Below, in pieces: positions 1-8,062 of a DNA stretch of 44,471 nt. The DNA comes from an uncultured Prevotellaceae bacterium (GTDB lineage: Bacteria > Bacteroidota > Bacteroidia > Bacteroidales > Bacteroidaceae), in NCBI GenBank assembly GCA_900321965.1, contig ONYA01000020.1, positions 1 through 44,471 on the forward strand, read 5' to 3'. A model generated the notes under the pieces. The model had not been told where the DNA came from, did no database searches, and worked only from the letters and a program-made list of their open reading frames with translations. The first letter of the stretch is position 1. Each line of letters begins with the position of its first letter. The position numbers and the translations under genes were made by a program.

Positions 1-7
1 CGCAATG

Positions 8-39
8 CAAAGGTACGACAAAAGAAGTGAACCACCAAA
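8..39 (-). promoter_or_regulatory. Leftward promoter for a gene beyond the left edge
   Basis: Read on the minus strand there is TTTG (36-39), a 20-nt spacer and TACCTTTG (8-15), an exact fit to the Bacteroidota -33/-7 promoter. The gene it serves lies outside the window. Confidence 0.6.
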
Positions 40-66
40 TGTTTTTAGTTTTTTTCAGATATAAAC

Positions 67-97
67 AGAGCCGCAACGACTGATGCGTTGCGGCTCT
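67..97. terminator. Strong 12-bp hairpin, possible terminator
   Basis: AGAGCCGCAACG (67-78) pairs perfectly with 86-97 around a 7-nt loop. It lies downstream of the Rpn remnant and upstream of the leftward promoter at the window edge. There is no long T-run directly after it on either strand, so terminator function is inferred from position and stem strength. Confidence 0.45.
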
Positions 98-177
98 GCA
101 AATCTAATCCTGTATAGTATGTAATACCTTATTTGTTGAACGGATAATATACTGTTGACAATGACAACGTAATGGTG

Positions 178-270
178 TTAGCAGGATTTTCTACGTCTTG
201 CAGAATAAGCACCGACGGGCAGCAGACGTTTCAGGGCCCAGTCAAAGCTGATGAATGTACGTTCTCTCAT
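178..270 (-). pseudogene. Remnant 5' end of an Rpn-family (PD-(D/E)XK) nuclease gene
   Basis: A 30-codon reading frame begins with residues including FISFDWALKRLL, which resembles the N-terminus of Rpn-family recombination-promoting nuclease/putative transposase proteins common in Prevotella and Bacteroides. Those proteins are normally about 300 aa. After RLL the frame no longer resembles the family and it stops soon after. A consensus promoter still stands directly upstream (293-324). The most likely reading is the decayed stump of an Rpn gene. The family call rests on a short match recalled from memory. Confidence 0.45.
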
Positions 271-292
271 AGCAATATCCTTTCTTTGGCTG

Positions 293-324
293 CAAAGTTA
301 GCAAATTATTTGGAAAACTGCAAA
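293..324 (-). promoter_or_regulatory. Consensus promoter of the Rpn remnant
   Basis: On the minus strand TTTG (321-324), a 20-nt spacer and TAACTTTG (293-300) give a perfect Bacteroidota promoter. Transcription would start about 15 nt upstream of the remnant's ATG at 270. Confidence 0.65.
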
Positions 325-334
325 TAATAGAAAG

Positions 335-372
335 AAAAACAGACGACACTCATGATGAGGAGAGCCGTCTGC
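335..372 (-). terminator. Intrinsic terminator of the left SusCD-peptidase operon
   Basis: On the minus strand CAGACG (366-371) pairs with CGTCTG (340-345), with an inner CTC/GAG pairing, and a T-rich tract (TTTTTCTTTC) follows directly. It lies about 30 nt after the stop codon of the C10 peptidase gene. Confidence 0.65.
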
Positions 373-399
373 TGATGCAAGGGTTATTAGGTGTAGCTG

Positions 400-2094
400 T
401 TAGCGAACGAATTTCTTTCCGTTTTTAATATAGATTCCTTTCCACTCACGTGCTACCTTCTGACCGCTGAGGGTGTAGAGCCCGTCAGTCAGTCTTTGGC
501 TGTTCGCTTTCACGTTATTGATAGCCGTAGGCAGCCCTTCTGTCAGGTTCAGCGACCCGTCTTCGCCCTTTATGAGGGTATACTTGCAGACAGTGCCGTG
601 GATAGCATGGACAAGCGTTGGTTCGTCTTCAAGCAGGCCTTGGGACACCAGTGTCAAGGCGTATGTACCCGGCTTAATTATTTCATCTTTTAGCCAGACG
701 AGTCCTTCGCTACCTGTCGACTCTTGGTCTTCTGAGAATGAGAAGCCATAGGCAAAAGGAATTGGCCCTTCCTTCTCTCCGTCCTCGTTTTCAAGTTCAG
801 AGTCATAGATGATGATTTTGTGGCTGTCATCGTCAGATCCATTGACGTTGTCCATAGCAAGAAATACCTGACCATAGAAATCGCGGTGACCTATATTAAA
901 GAGCATATTCGTAGTTAGTACCAGTGAATCAGTCTCGTCGATAGATAGTTCACATGGTGCGCCTGCTGCCCACATCGTTTTCTCTTTAGCACCTTCTGCC
1001 GGTGTGTCATGTGGAGTGAAGCCTATGAGCATATTGTTGCTGTAACTATAGTCGCCTTTCTGCTCTGCAGTCGCGCCGGGATTAAGAAAGGTTATATTGA
1101 AATAGCCATCGCACTTGCCAGCCCACCCCCAGTTGACGTGTACCCTGCCGTCGCTATCAATGCCGTCGAACACAAACGCATGGCCGGCAGAACCATCCTT
1201 CGGACTTCCTGCGTAGAGTATGGGGCGATGCTCGTTAACCAACTCGTTGACCAACAGTTCATTCCACTCTTCTTCGGTAAAGAAGTCTCGGTAACAGAGC
1301 CGAAGAGCTAATGAGTCATACTGAAAGTTTTCGCCCAAGCCTTTAGCACATGCCTGAAGGTTGGTGCCGCCGTATGAAACCGTATAGGACATGCCCGAAG
1401 CCATACCAACATCTGATATCAGCTGTGCTACAGCACGATTGGCATCGGTCAGAGACTTCTGTGTCGAAGCATAATAATCCTTCATGTTTGACCAGTCGTA
1501 GACGCTCTCGATGCTGGCCGTCTTTTTTATGCCATTCTTCGTATAGGTAGCCTCGCCACGACCTTGTGCCGGATAGTTGAAGAATTTCATAATTTGCGCT
1601 GACGCCGTTGCCACACAGCCTGCAGGGCAACGCGAAGTAGCCACTTTCGGACAGAGCAGGTTATAGGGCTCACTTTGGCTCCACTGGGTAGTGAGCATAG
1701 GCTCCACCACCTGCGTTGTCTCAAGAGCGGTATACCAACCGCCTGTAACTGCCAGCTGTTGCATAGATTGGCTGACCTCCTCAATCCACCACTTGAATCC
1801 TTCTGGCATGTCGGACGTGTTGAACTTCGTATCAGAATAACCGATGACGGCCGGAAAACGGTCGTCGCGGCTGACAACGACAAAGCCCCCTGCATCGGAA
1901 CCATAGACCGACAAGCCACGGTCTTTCATCAGCAATTTCACCTCTTGAGGCTGGAGAGACCGGCTGCCATTGACTGTCGCCCCAGTCAGTTGTCGACAGG
2001 CGGCTGTCAGCATATCAGCATCCCTGCGCTCAGAAGCATTAGTGGCTACCTCAAGGATAGCCACTAAAGTTGTTAAAAAGACTAAACGCTTCAT
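400..2094 (-). CDS. C10 family (streptopain/interpain-like) cysteine peptidase, left operon
   Basis: This 564-residue secreted cysteine peptidase starts with a signal peptide (residues 1 to about 20). A propeptide of about 130 residues follows. The catalytic domain has the nucleophile in PAGCVATASAQ (Cys160), the histidine in AGHAFVFDGID (His305) and the downstream NWGWAGKCDGYF motif. All match the C10 family, typified by streptococcal SpeB and Prevotella interpain A, which cleave host proteins. The C-terminus ends in LSGQKV...GIYIKNGKKFVR, which looks like a short Prevotella-type sorting tail for type IX secretion; that is an inference. Its ATG overlaps the stop of the upstream lipoprotein gene by one base (TAATG), so translation is probably coupled. 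It is the last gene of the left operon and should be expressed only when the promoter switch faces left. Confidence 0.9.
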   Translation of the reverse strand: MKRLVFLTTLVAILEVATNASERRDADMLTAACRQLTGATVNGSRSLQPQEVKLLMKDRGLSVYGSDAGGFVVVSRDDRFPAVIGYSDTKFNTSDMPEGFKWWIEEVSQSMQQLAVTGGWYTALETTQVVEPMLTTQWSQSEPYNLLCPKVATSRCPAGCVATASAQIMKFFNYPAQGRGEATYTKNGIKKTASIESVYDWSNMKDYYASTQKSLTDANRAVAQLISDVGMASGMSYTVSYGGTNLQACAKGLGENFQYDSLALRLCYRDFFTEEEWNELLVNELVNEHRPILYAGSPKDGSAGHAFVFDGIDSDGRVHVNWGWAGKCDGYFNITFLNPGATAEQKGDYSYSNNMLIGFTPHDTPAEGAKEKTMWAAGAPCELSIDETDSLVLTTNMLFNIGHRDFYGQVFLAMDNVNGSDDDSHKIIIYDSELENEDGEKEGPIPFAYGFSFSEDQESTGSEGLVWLKDEIIKPGTYALTLVSQGLLEDEPTLVHAIHGTVCKYTLIKGEDGSLNLTEGLPTAINNVKANSQRLTDGLYTLSGQKVAREWKGIYIKNGKKFVR

Positions 2095-2903
2095 TATTCA
2101 CTCACTACGAAAGCATCATAATATGAACCATTGAAACTTACACCGGCAGCTGGTATGACGTATTTAAACCCGAAATAATAGGCATTGTCATCGGGATCAA
2201 ACATAGAAGCCTTGTCAGCAGCTTGCTGTGCATAGACGTCACCGTAACCAGGATATGCCCAGCCCTGTGAGATGGAAGGTTCGTTGATGGTTATGTTGTT
2301 CTCGTCATCGACGGTGAACGTGAAGGTGTGAGCCATTGCTTCATCGTCAATTTTGATACGATAACATTTCAGAATCTCTGAGAACTCCAGAACGCTGTTA
2401 GCTACCTCTGCCTCGTTGAACTGCGAGTAGTATGTGCCAGTCTTGTAAGGCTTGAAGTCCTCCTTCACTACGCTCAGTTCAGCACGTGGGCAGTTGACGA
2501 TGGTGTCGGCATACTGTGTGGTGAACTCCTCGGGAACAGTGATGGCAGCTCTGTAAGTCTTGAACATCTCCATGTTGTCGCTACATTGAATGGTTATGGT
2601 TGCTGTCTCGTCACCATCGTTGAAGGTTACCTGAGAAGGTACGCCAGTAAAGATGTCAGGTGTAGCAGTGGCAAACACCACGGGAACGGTCAGTGCTCCG
2701 CTCTTGTTGTTGCGGGCGTATGTCACCTCGAATGTGTTGCCATCCGAAGGTACGGTGATGCTGTTAGACGATGCGATAAACACATTCAGTCCTTGGGCAT
2801 TAGTAGGTGCACCTGCCGACCAATCATCGTCGTCGCTGCATGAGGCTGCCATCAGACTCATCACGGCAAGGCCTGTCATCAGGAATAATTTATTGAGTTT
2901 CAT
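2094..2903 (-). CDS. SusD-linked surface lipoprotein with Calx-beta-like N-terminal domain
   Basis: This 269-residue predicted lipoprotein has a signal peptide ending in MAASC, followed by an SDDDD stretch of the kind that favours surface export of Bacteroidota lipoproteins. Residues about 40-145 form a beta-rich, Calx-beta-like module (VTFNDGDETATITIQ). The C-terminal half (about 150-269) is unassigned and has several Tyr and Trp residues that could serve ligand binding. It sits third in the left operon, after SusC and SusD. This is where Sus-type loci carry extra surface binding lipoproteins, and it mirrors the 292-residue lipoprotein of the right operon. The ligand is unknown. Confidence 0.7.
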   Translation of the reverse strand: MKLNKLFLMTGLAVMSLMAASCSDDDDWSAGAPTNAQGLNVFIASSNSITVPSDGNTFEVTYARNNKSGALTVPVVFATATPDIFTGVPSQVTFNDGDETATITIQCSDNMEMFKTYRAAITVPEEFTTQYADTIVNCPRAELSVVKEDFKPYKTGTYYSQFNEAEVANSVLEFSEILKCYRIKIDDEAMAHTFTFTVDDENNITINEPSISQGWAYPGYGDVYAQQAADKASMFDPDDNAYYFGFKYVIPAAGVSFNGSYYDAFVVSE

Positions 2904-2935
2904 AATCTTTATGTCTTTTTTTTGTTGATTATTAA

Positions 2936-4567
2936 TTAATCGGTCACACCGTCACGCAAGTTAGGATACTGATCCTGCTCAGGCTGGTGACTGCCAGAGT
3001 TGTCGACGATACCAGCATTCGTGTTGGTCTCGGTGTCGCAGAAACGCATCAGCAACCAAGGATCGTCGGCAGGAATGTTGAAGCGGAAGGCAGTAGGCTG
3101 GTTGTTGGTGTCGTCGTGGAAACGAACCACCGGCTTCTGCAGACGCATGATGTCGCTCATGGCGAAGCCCTCGCCCCACAGCTCTACGCGGCGCTGATAC
3201 CAGATCTCGTCTGACAGTGAACGACCAGCTGCAGCTGATGAGTACTCAGGATCGCGGTAAGTCTTCACGAAGCTCTCCAGCACGTTACGTGCCTCAGCCT
3301 CCTGGCCGCTCTTAGCCAGACCCTCAGCCTTGATGAGAATCATCTCCTCAACACGCATCAGAGGATAGTCGTTGATGTTGTTGGTTGAGCCGATACCGTC
3401 TTTCATGCCGAACTTCACGTTAGCATACGGTGTGAAGGCCATCTTCACGTCGTCAATCTCCAATGTGCAAATATCGTCACCCACAGCGTCACCCCAGCTT
3501 TCGTTGGCCAGCAGCGGTGAGTGGAGGTCTTCGTCGACCCACCAGCCCTTACGGACGTCGGTCTCAGGAATCTTGTTCCACAGCAGGGTGTTGATGCTTG
3601 CATAACATGCGCAGGCAGCAGCATAGCCGTCACCACTGAATGAGCTGAGCCATGAAGAGCTGGTAGCGTATGCATAGTTAGTACCGATGGTCATGTTCTG
3701 TGTAATCTCGATACCCCAAATCCAGTTAGGCTCGCTGAGGTCGCAGAAAGCAGGACCGGTAATCGTAGCAGGCTCGTAGCCAGCCATAGCCTTGTCGGCG
3801 TCGGCAGCGGCGTCAGCCCAGTTACCCATAATCAGGTTGACACGGGCACGGAGACCATAGGCCACCTGCTGGTTCACGCGCGTCTTGTTGGTACGCTTGT
3901 TGTCCAGATTGTTGATGGCATAGGTCAGGTCATCCATGATGAGCTTGAACACAGCCTCCACTGTGGCGCGGGGGTTGTTTGAAAGCTGATCGTCAGGCGT
4001 CTCCTCGGTGACGATGGGCACAGCGGGCTTATCCTTGGCAATCTGGTAGTTGAACTGGAAGTACTGTACCAGTGCCAGATAGTCGAAAGCACGGATAGCG
4101 TGAGCCTGAGCGCACATGTTTTTACCAACGCTGTCGGTAGCCTCTTTGTTCTCCCTGATCAGGTCGTTAGCCATCTTAATCTGGTTGTACGGCGTAGCGT
4201 AGCGGATGTAAGGATTGGCGTAGTTAGCATTACGTGAAGAATACTCACCGCAGACGCTGAACCAGTTGTAACCGCTGTCGTCATAAATGTAGTCAGGACC
4301 CTCGCAGTCGCAAGAAATGGCCTGAGTGATGAATCCGAAGTCGTCAGCACGCGACGAGCTACGGTTAAATACACCGTTGGGCTGTCCCATCATGTTGAAC
4401 ATAGATGAGAACGAAGCCTCTGCACGGGCAGGAATCATATCCTTGGAAGTCTTCACCTGGTCTTCGGTAATGCTGCCGCTTGCCGGCTCCATCTCGTCGA
4501 TGTCGCTGCACGAAGCAAGGGTCATCAGACCGGCTAATGCAATGAATGAAATTTTATACAGTTTCAT
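2936..4567 (-). CDS. SusD/RagB family outer-membrane lipoprotein, left operon
   Basis: This 543-residue lipoprotein has the lipobox LASC at about residue 20. It has SusD-family features: helical TPR-like segments (ICAQAHAIRAFDYLALVQYFQ-like region near residue 150 and GLRARVNLIMGNWADAAADADKAM near 240) and the C-terminal motif with RRVELWGEGFAMSDIMRLQ. SusD proteins cap the SusC channel and capture the nutrient at the cell surface. It lies about 30 nt after the left susC and should be co-transcribed with it. It shows little similarity to the right-hand SusD, so the two states of the switch probably recognise different ligands. With a peptidase in the same operon, a peptide or glycoprotein ligand is as likely as a glycan. 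Confidence 0.93.
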   Translation of the reverse strand: MKLYKISFIALAGLMTLASCSDIDEMEPASGSITEDQVKTSKDMIPARAEASFSSMFNMMGQPNGVFNRSSSRADDFGFITQAISCDCEGPDYIYDDSGYNWFSVCGEYSSRNANYANPYIRYATPYNQIKMANDLIRENKEATDSVGKNMCAQAHAIRAFDYLALVQYFQFNYQIAKDKPAVPIVTEETPDDQLSNNPRATVEAVFKLIMDDLTYAINNLDNKRTNKTRVNQQVAYGLRARVNLIMGNWADAAADADKAMAGYEPATITGPAFCDLSEPNWIWGIEITQNMTIGTNYAYATSSSWLSSFSGDGYAAACACYASINTLLWNKIPETDVRKGWWVDEDLHSPLLANESWGDAVGDDICTLEIDDVKMAFTPYANVKFGMKDGIGSTNNINDYPLMRVEEMILIKAEGLAKSGQEAEARNVLESFVKTYRDPEYSSAAAGRSLSDEIWYQRRVELWGEGFAMSDIMRLQKPVVRFHDDTNNQPTAFRFNIPADDPWLLMRFCDTETNTNAGIVDNSGSHQPEQDQYPNLRDGVTD

Positions 4568-4597
4568 ATTTTCTATCTTTTTTACGTTTCTACTTGA

Positions 4598-7500
4598 TTA
4601 GAATGTTACCGTCAGGCCAGCCGTGATAGTGCGCATAGCAGAATATGAAGAAGTGCTCATACCCATACCAGACGAGTAACCACCAACAGTCATAGAGTAA
4701 CGAGGATCAAGACCCTTGCGCTTTGACCATACATACAGGTTCTCACCCGATACATAGAGGCGCAGCGAGGTCAGTGTAAGCGGAGCGATGAGCTTCTTGG
4801 GGAAGGTGTAGCCCAGCTGAACGTTGTTGATGCTCAGGTAGTTTGAGCTGATGAGGAAACGGTCGACAGAAGTCTGACCAACCTGTGTGTCACCATCCAG
4901 ACGGGGGATGTCGCTACCCTGGTTGGTGGGTGACCATGCATCGAGGGCGTCCTTGTGCCAAGCACTACCGATATTGTTCTGAGTGTGCATCAGAGCCTGA
5001 TACTGAGAGTCGTAGACCTTACCACCCAGCTGGTAGCTTACCTGTGCGCTCAGGTCGAAGCCGTAAGCACGTGCGTTGAGGCCGAAACCACCATAGATGT
5101 CAGGCATAATAGTACCCAGCTCATACTGGTCAGCGTCAGAGAATACGTCAGTCGTCAGGTCACGGCCAGTGTAGATCTTCTTGCCATTGGCATCGAGCTT
5201 GGCGCTACCGTCTTCGTTCTTCTCATATTCCTTATAGTAGTAGAGAGCCTTACCTGTTGAAGGATCAACACCGGCGTAGCGGCGCATATAGGCGTCATAG
5301 ATAGAACCGCCGATCTTGATGATACGAGAACCGCTCTTGAGACCTTCCTCAGCTACAGAGGGGTCGAGCTCGGTAATCTCGTTCTTCACGTGAGTCAGGT
5401 TCATGTTCAGACCAATCTCGATGTCGTTGTTCTTGTAGAGGATACCATCGAGGTTCAACTCAATACCCTTATTGGTCATCGAACCAATGTTCGTGGTGAC
5501 GAAACCTGTCACGTTACCTGATGACAGGGGCACATCCTTGAAGTACAGCATGTCGCTGGTCTTACGTGAGAAGTACTCGATGGTACCGGTCAGGCGGTTC
5601 TTCAGCACGGCGAAGTCGAAGCCGATGTTGAAAGCCTTCGAGCTCTCCCATGTCAGATCTTCATTGCCCTTCCAAGTCATCTTCAGGCTGTAGCCTGCCG
5701 TCGAGCTCCAAGAAGGCTTGTACTGAGTGATGTAGGGATAGTACTGGTCGTAGCCGTTGTTGTCAAGAATGTTGTCGTTACCCTGCACACCGTAGCTGGC
5801 CTTGAACTTCAACATATCCAGCCAGTCAACCTTCTCCATGAACTTCTCCTTGGCAATCTCCCAAGCAACACCGACGCTGCCGAAGGTACCCCAACGGTGA
5901 CCGGGAGCGAAGCGGCTCGAACCGTCGCGACGGATAGAACCGTTCAGGAAGTACTTCTCCTGGAAGTCATACTGCAGACGGCCCAAGAAGCCTTCTGTCA
6001 TATAGTTGTCGACACTTGACTTCGGGTCCTTGTTCTCAGAACCTAAGGCATTGTCCAGTTCACCAATGTACGGATCGTACAGGTGGTCGTTCTCACCGGA
6101 GAGTTCCTGAATCTTCAGCTTGTACTGCTCGTAACCTGCCAGCAGCTCCAAGTGGTGCTGGTCGTCGAGGAAGCTGGTCTTGTAGTTGGCCAGATACTGG
6201 TTGGTGACGGCGAAGACACGCTGATTGTAGACGTATGCCGAACCGTCGACACTGCTGCCAGAGCCGAAGGTGCTGGCGAGTGAGTTGTAGCGGCGGTTGC
6301 GTGCCGATACCGACAGGTTGGCGCTCAGTGTCAGACCCTCGATCGGGGTAAGAATAGCCGAGAACTTGCCGTTGTAGTGGTCGCGGTAGTCCTTACGCGT
6401 GTTTAGCTCGTTGTCGCGGATGGCGTTGCCTACTACGCTCGGACGCTTGAAGTTGGTCTGGTTGGCATCGTAGACGGTCAGTCCGTTGTCGTCGTGCTTG
6501 ATGCTGCCGTCAGCATTGCGGACGTAGAGGGGATAGATGGGACCCATGTTGTTGGCAATGTAGAACAGGTTGCCGCTCGAACCCCATGTAGAGCCGTAGG
6601 AAGGCTGCTCAGAGTCTACGTGCGTGTAGCTCATGTTGGTGCCGACCTTCAGCCACTTCTTCACCTGGTAGTCCACGTTCAGTCGGGCGCTGTAACGCTC
6701 CATATTAGAGTTGTTCACCACACCGCCGTCGTTCAGGTAACCTACGCTGGCGTAGTAGTTCAGACGGTCGGTAACGCCGCTGAACGATGCGTTATACTCC
6801 TGACGGAACGAGTTGTGGAATGTCTCGTCGTACCAGTCATCGGGCGTATAGTAGTATTTGCCGTCGCTGTAACCCAGCGTAGCGTTCGGGTTCAGTTTGA
6901 AGTTCGTACCGATGAGCTTCTCACCCTCGGGAACGGTGTAGACCTGGTAGCCCAGACCGCCGTTCTTCTCGTTCAGCAGGTTGGCATCAGCAAAGGCATA
7001 AGCCTCAGCAGCCGACTTGCCAGCATAGATCTGCGAGTTGTACAGCTTCTGATAAGCCAGCTCGTAGTACTGTCCGGGATCTTTGATGATATCGTACTGC
7101 GGAATCAGACGTGAGTTAGAACCCCACTTGGCGTCGAAGCGGATCTCGGCGTCCTGGTCGCGGCCCTTCTTGGTGGTGATAAGCACAACACCGTTGGCAC
7201 CGCGGGCACCGTAGATAGCTGATGCAGAGGCGTCCTTCAACACAGTCATCGACTCAACATCCTGCGGGTTGATGGCGTTGATGGGGCCGTCGTAAGGCAT
7301 ACCGTCAACCACATACAGCGGGGTGTTTGATGCATACAGCGAACCTACACCGCGGATGCGGAGGGTAGGAGCGTTGGATGCGGGGTCGCCGCTCGACTGG
7401 ATAATCTGCACGCCAGGTGTGGTACCAGCCAGTGCCGATGTCACGTTGGTGGCAACGTGTGTCTCGATGGTCTTCGAGTCAATCTGTGTGGCTGAGCCGG

Positions 7501-7846
7501 TGAAGGCCGACTTCTTTTGTGTACCGTAGGCTACGACGAGCACCTCGTCGAGTGAAGCGGCATCCTGCTTTAGGAACACGCGCATACCATTCTTAGCCGC
7601 CACCGTCTTAGGCTCATAGCCTAAGTATGACACGGTAATCTGTGTCTTACCTTGAGGCAACGTCACAGAGAAACGGCCGTTAACATCAGTCAACATACCG
7701 GTTTTGGCACCCTCAACACGAACGGCAGCACCGATAATCGGCTGGCCGTCCTCTTGTGAGAGTACTGTTCCGCTGACTTTTGTCTGGGCAACAGCCACTA
7801 CACAGAGCAGCATCGTTGCCATTAACATCGTTAGTCTTTTTTTCAT
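4598..7846 (-). CDS. SusC/RagA family TonB-linked outer-membrane transporter, left operon (predicted OFF)
   Basis: This 1082-residue TonB-dependent importer has a signal peptide (1-20), a carboxypeptidase-D-regulatory-like domain (about 22-98), a TonB-box-like VVAYGTQ (about 105), a plug domain with LRIRG, PLYVVDGMP and VLKDASASAIYGARGANGVVLITT segments (about 120-225), and a large beta-barrel ending in an aromatic residue (AGLTVTF). The first ~96 codons and the leader are about 95% identical to the oppositely oriented susC at 10121; after that the proteins diverge to ordinary family similarity. In this orientation no TAnnTTTG promoter lies upstream on the minus strand between 7850 and 8100. 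The gene is therefore predicted silent until the 7954-10031 segment inverts. Confidence 0.95.
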   Translation of the reverse strand: MKKRLTMLMATMLLCVVAVAQTKVSGTVLSQEDGQPIIGAAVRVEGAKTGMLTDVNGRFSVTLPQGKTQITVSYLGYEPKTVAAKNGMRVFLKQDAASLDEVLVVAYGTQKKSAFTGSATQIDSKTIETHVATNVTSALAGTTPGVQIIQSSGDPASNAPTLRIRGVGSLYASNTPLYVVDGMPYDGPINAINPQDVESMTVLKDASASAIYGARGANGVVLITTKKGRDQDAEIRFDAKWGSNSRLIPQYDIIKDPGQYYELAYQKLYNSQIYAGKSAAEAYAFADANLLNEKNGGLGYQVYTVPEGEKLIGTNFKLNPNATLGYSDGKYYYTPDDWYDETFHNSFRQEYNASFSGVTDRLNYYASVGYLNDGGVVNNSNMERYSARLNVDYQVKKWLKVGTNMSYTHVDSEQPSYGSTWGSSGNLFYIANNMGPIYPLYVRNADGSIKHDDNGLTVYDANQTNFKRPSVVGNAIRDNELNTRKDYRDHYNGKFSAILTPIEGLTLSANLSVSARNRRYNSLASTFGSGSSVDGSAYVYNQRVFAVTNQYLANYKTSFLDDQHHLELLAGYEQYKLKIQELSGENDHLYDPYIGELDNALGSENKDPKSSVDNYMTEGFLGRLQYDFQEKYFLNGSIRRDGSSRFAPGHRWGTFGSVGVAWEIAKEKFMEKVDWLDMLKFKASYGVQGNDNILDNNGYDQYYPYITQYKPSWSSTAGYSLKMTWKGNEDLTWESSKAFNIGFDFAVLKNRLTGTIEYFSRKTSDMLYFKDVPLSSGNVTGFVTTNIGSMTNKGIELNLDGILYKNNDIEIGLNMNLTHVKNEITELDPSVAEEGLKSGSRIIKIGGSIYDAYMRRYAGVDPSTGKALYYYKEYEKNEDGSAKLDANGKKIYTGRDLTTDVFSDADQYELGTIMPDIYGGFGLNARAYGFDLSAQVSYQLGGKVYDSQYQALMHTQNNIGSAWHKDALDAWSPTNQGSDIPRLDGDTQVGQTSVDRFLISSNYLSINNVQLGYTFPKKLIAPLTLTSLRLYVSGENLYVWSKRKGLDPRYSMTVGGYSSGMGMSTSSYSAMRTITAGLTVTF

Positions 7847-7893
7847 AATCTCTCTCGTTTTTTGGTTTATAATATATTAATGATTCGTTTCGC

Positions 7894-7919
7894 GCGTGTA
7901 CCTTATATAATATGTACGC
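7894..7919. other. Candidate recombinase crossover site, left copy
   Basis: This 26-bp imperfect dyad has GCGT and ACGC at its ends and the perfect palindrome TTATATAA at its centre (7903-7910); 18 of 26 positions are symmetric. The same sequence occurs inverted at 10047-10072 in the other arm. Tyrosine recombinases usually bind dyads around a 6-8 bp core, so this is a candidate strand-exchange site. The assignment is by symmetry only. Confidence 0.35.
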
Positions 7920-7942
7920 CTCGATATAATATGTACGCCTCG
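7905..7942. repeat. Two tandem 19-bp units in the left arm
   Basis: The unit ATATAATATGTACGCCTCG occurs twice in exact tandem (7905-7923 and 7924-7942). The right arm has a single copy (10043-10061). The extra unit is the main difference between the arms upstream of the start codons. Confidence 0.95.
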
Positions 7943-7985
7943 GCGCACGAGGTGGGCGATTAATACTGTTTTGAACCATAATTTC

Positions 7986-8001
7986 GCCTTTTTTAAAAGG
8001 C
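7986..8001. terminator. 16-bp palindrome, possible insulator or terminator
   Basis: GCCTTTT and AAAAGGC pair with a 2-nt loop, inside the invertible segment between the recombinase start and the left arm. It might stop transcription crossing toward the OFF operon. The loop is too tight for a canonical terminator. Confidence 0.25.
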
Positions 8002-8062
8002 TGTGATAACTAAAAGTTCAAGAAAACCGTTATACGAATGTATTTATTCACCAAAAACGCTT

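Larger units (their letters stand above)
7559..7953. repeat. Left arm of the long inverted repeat bounding the switch
   Basis: This arm holds the first ~96 codons and the 107-bp leader of the left susC. Its reverse complement matches 10032-10408. I count 14 mismatches in the 288 coding bases (7 of them in the last 60), identity over the first 46 coding bases, a 1-bp indel just before the ATG and one extra 19-bp unit in this arm. Matching stops abruptly at 7953 on the inner side. Confidence 0.93.
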
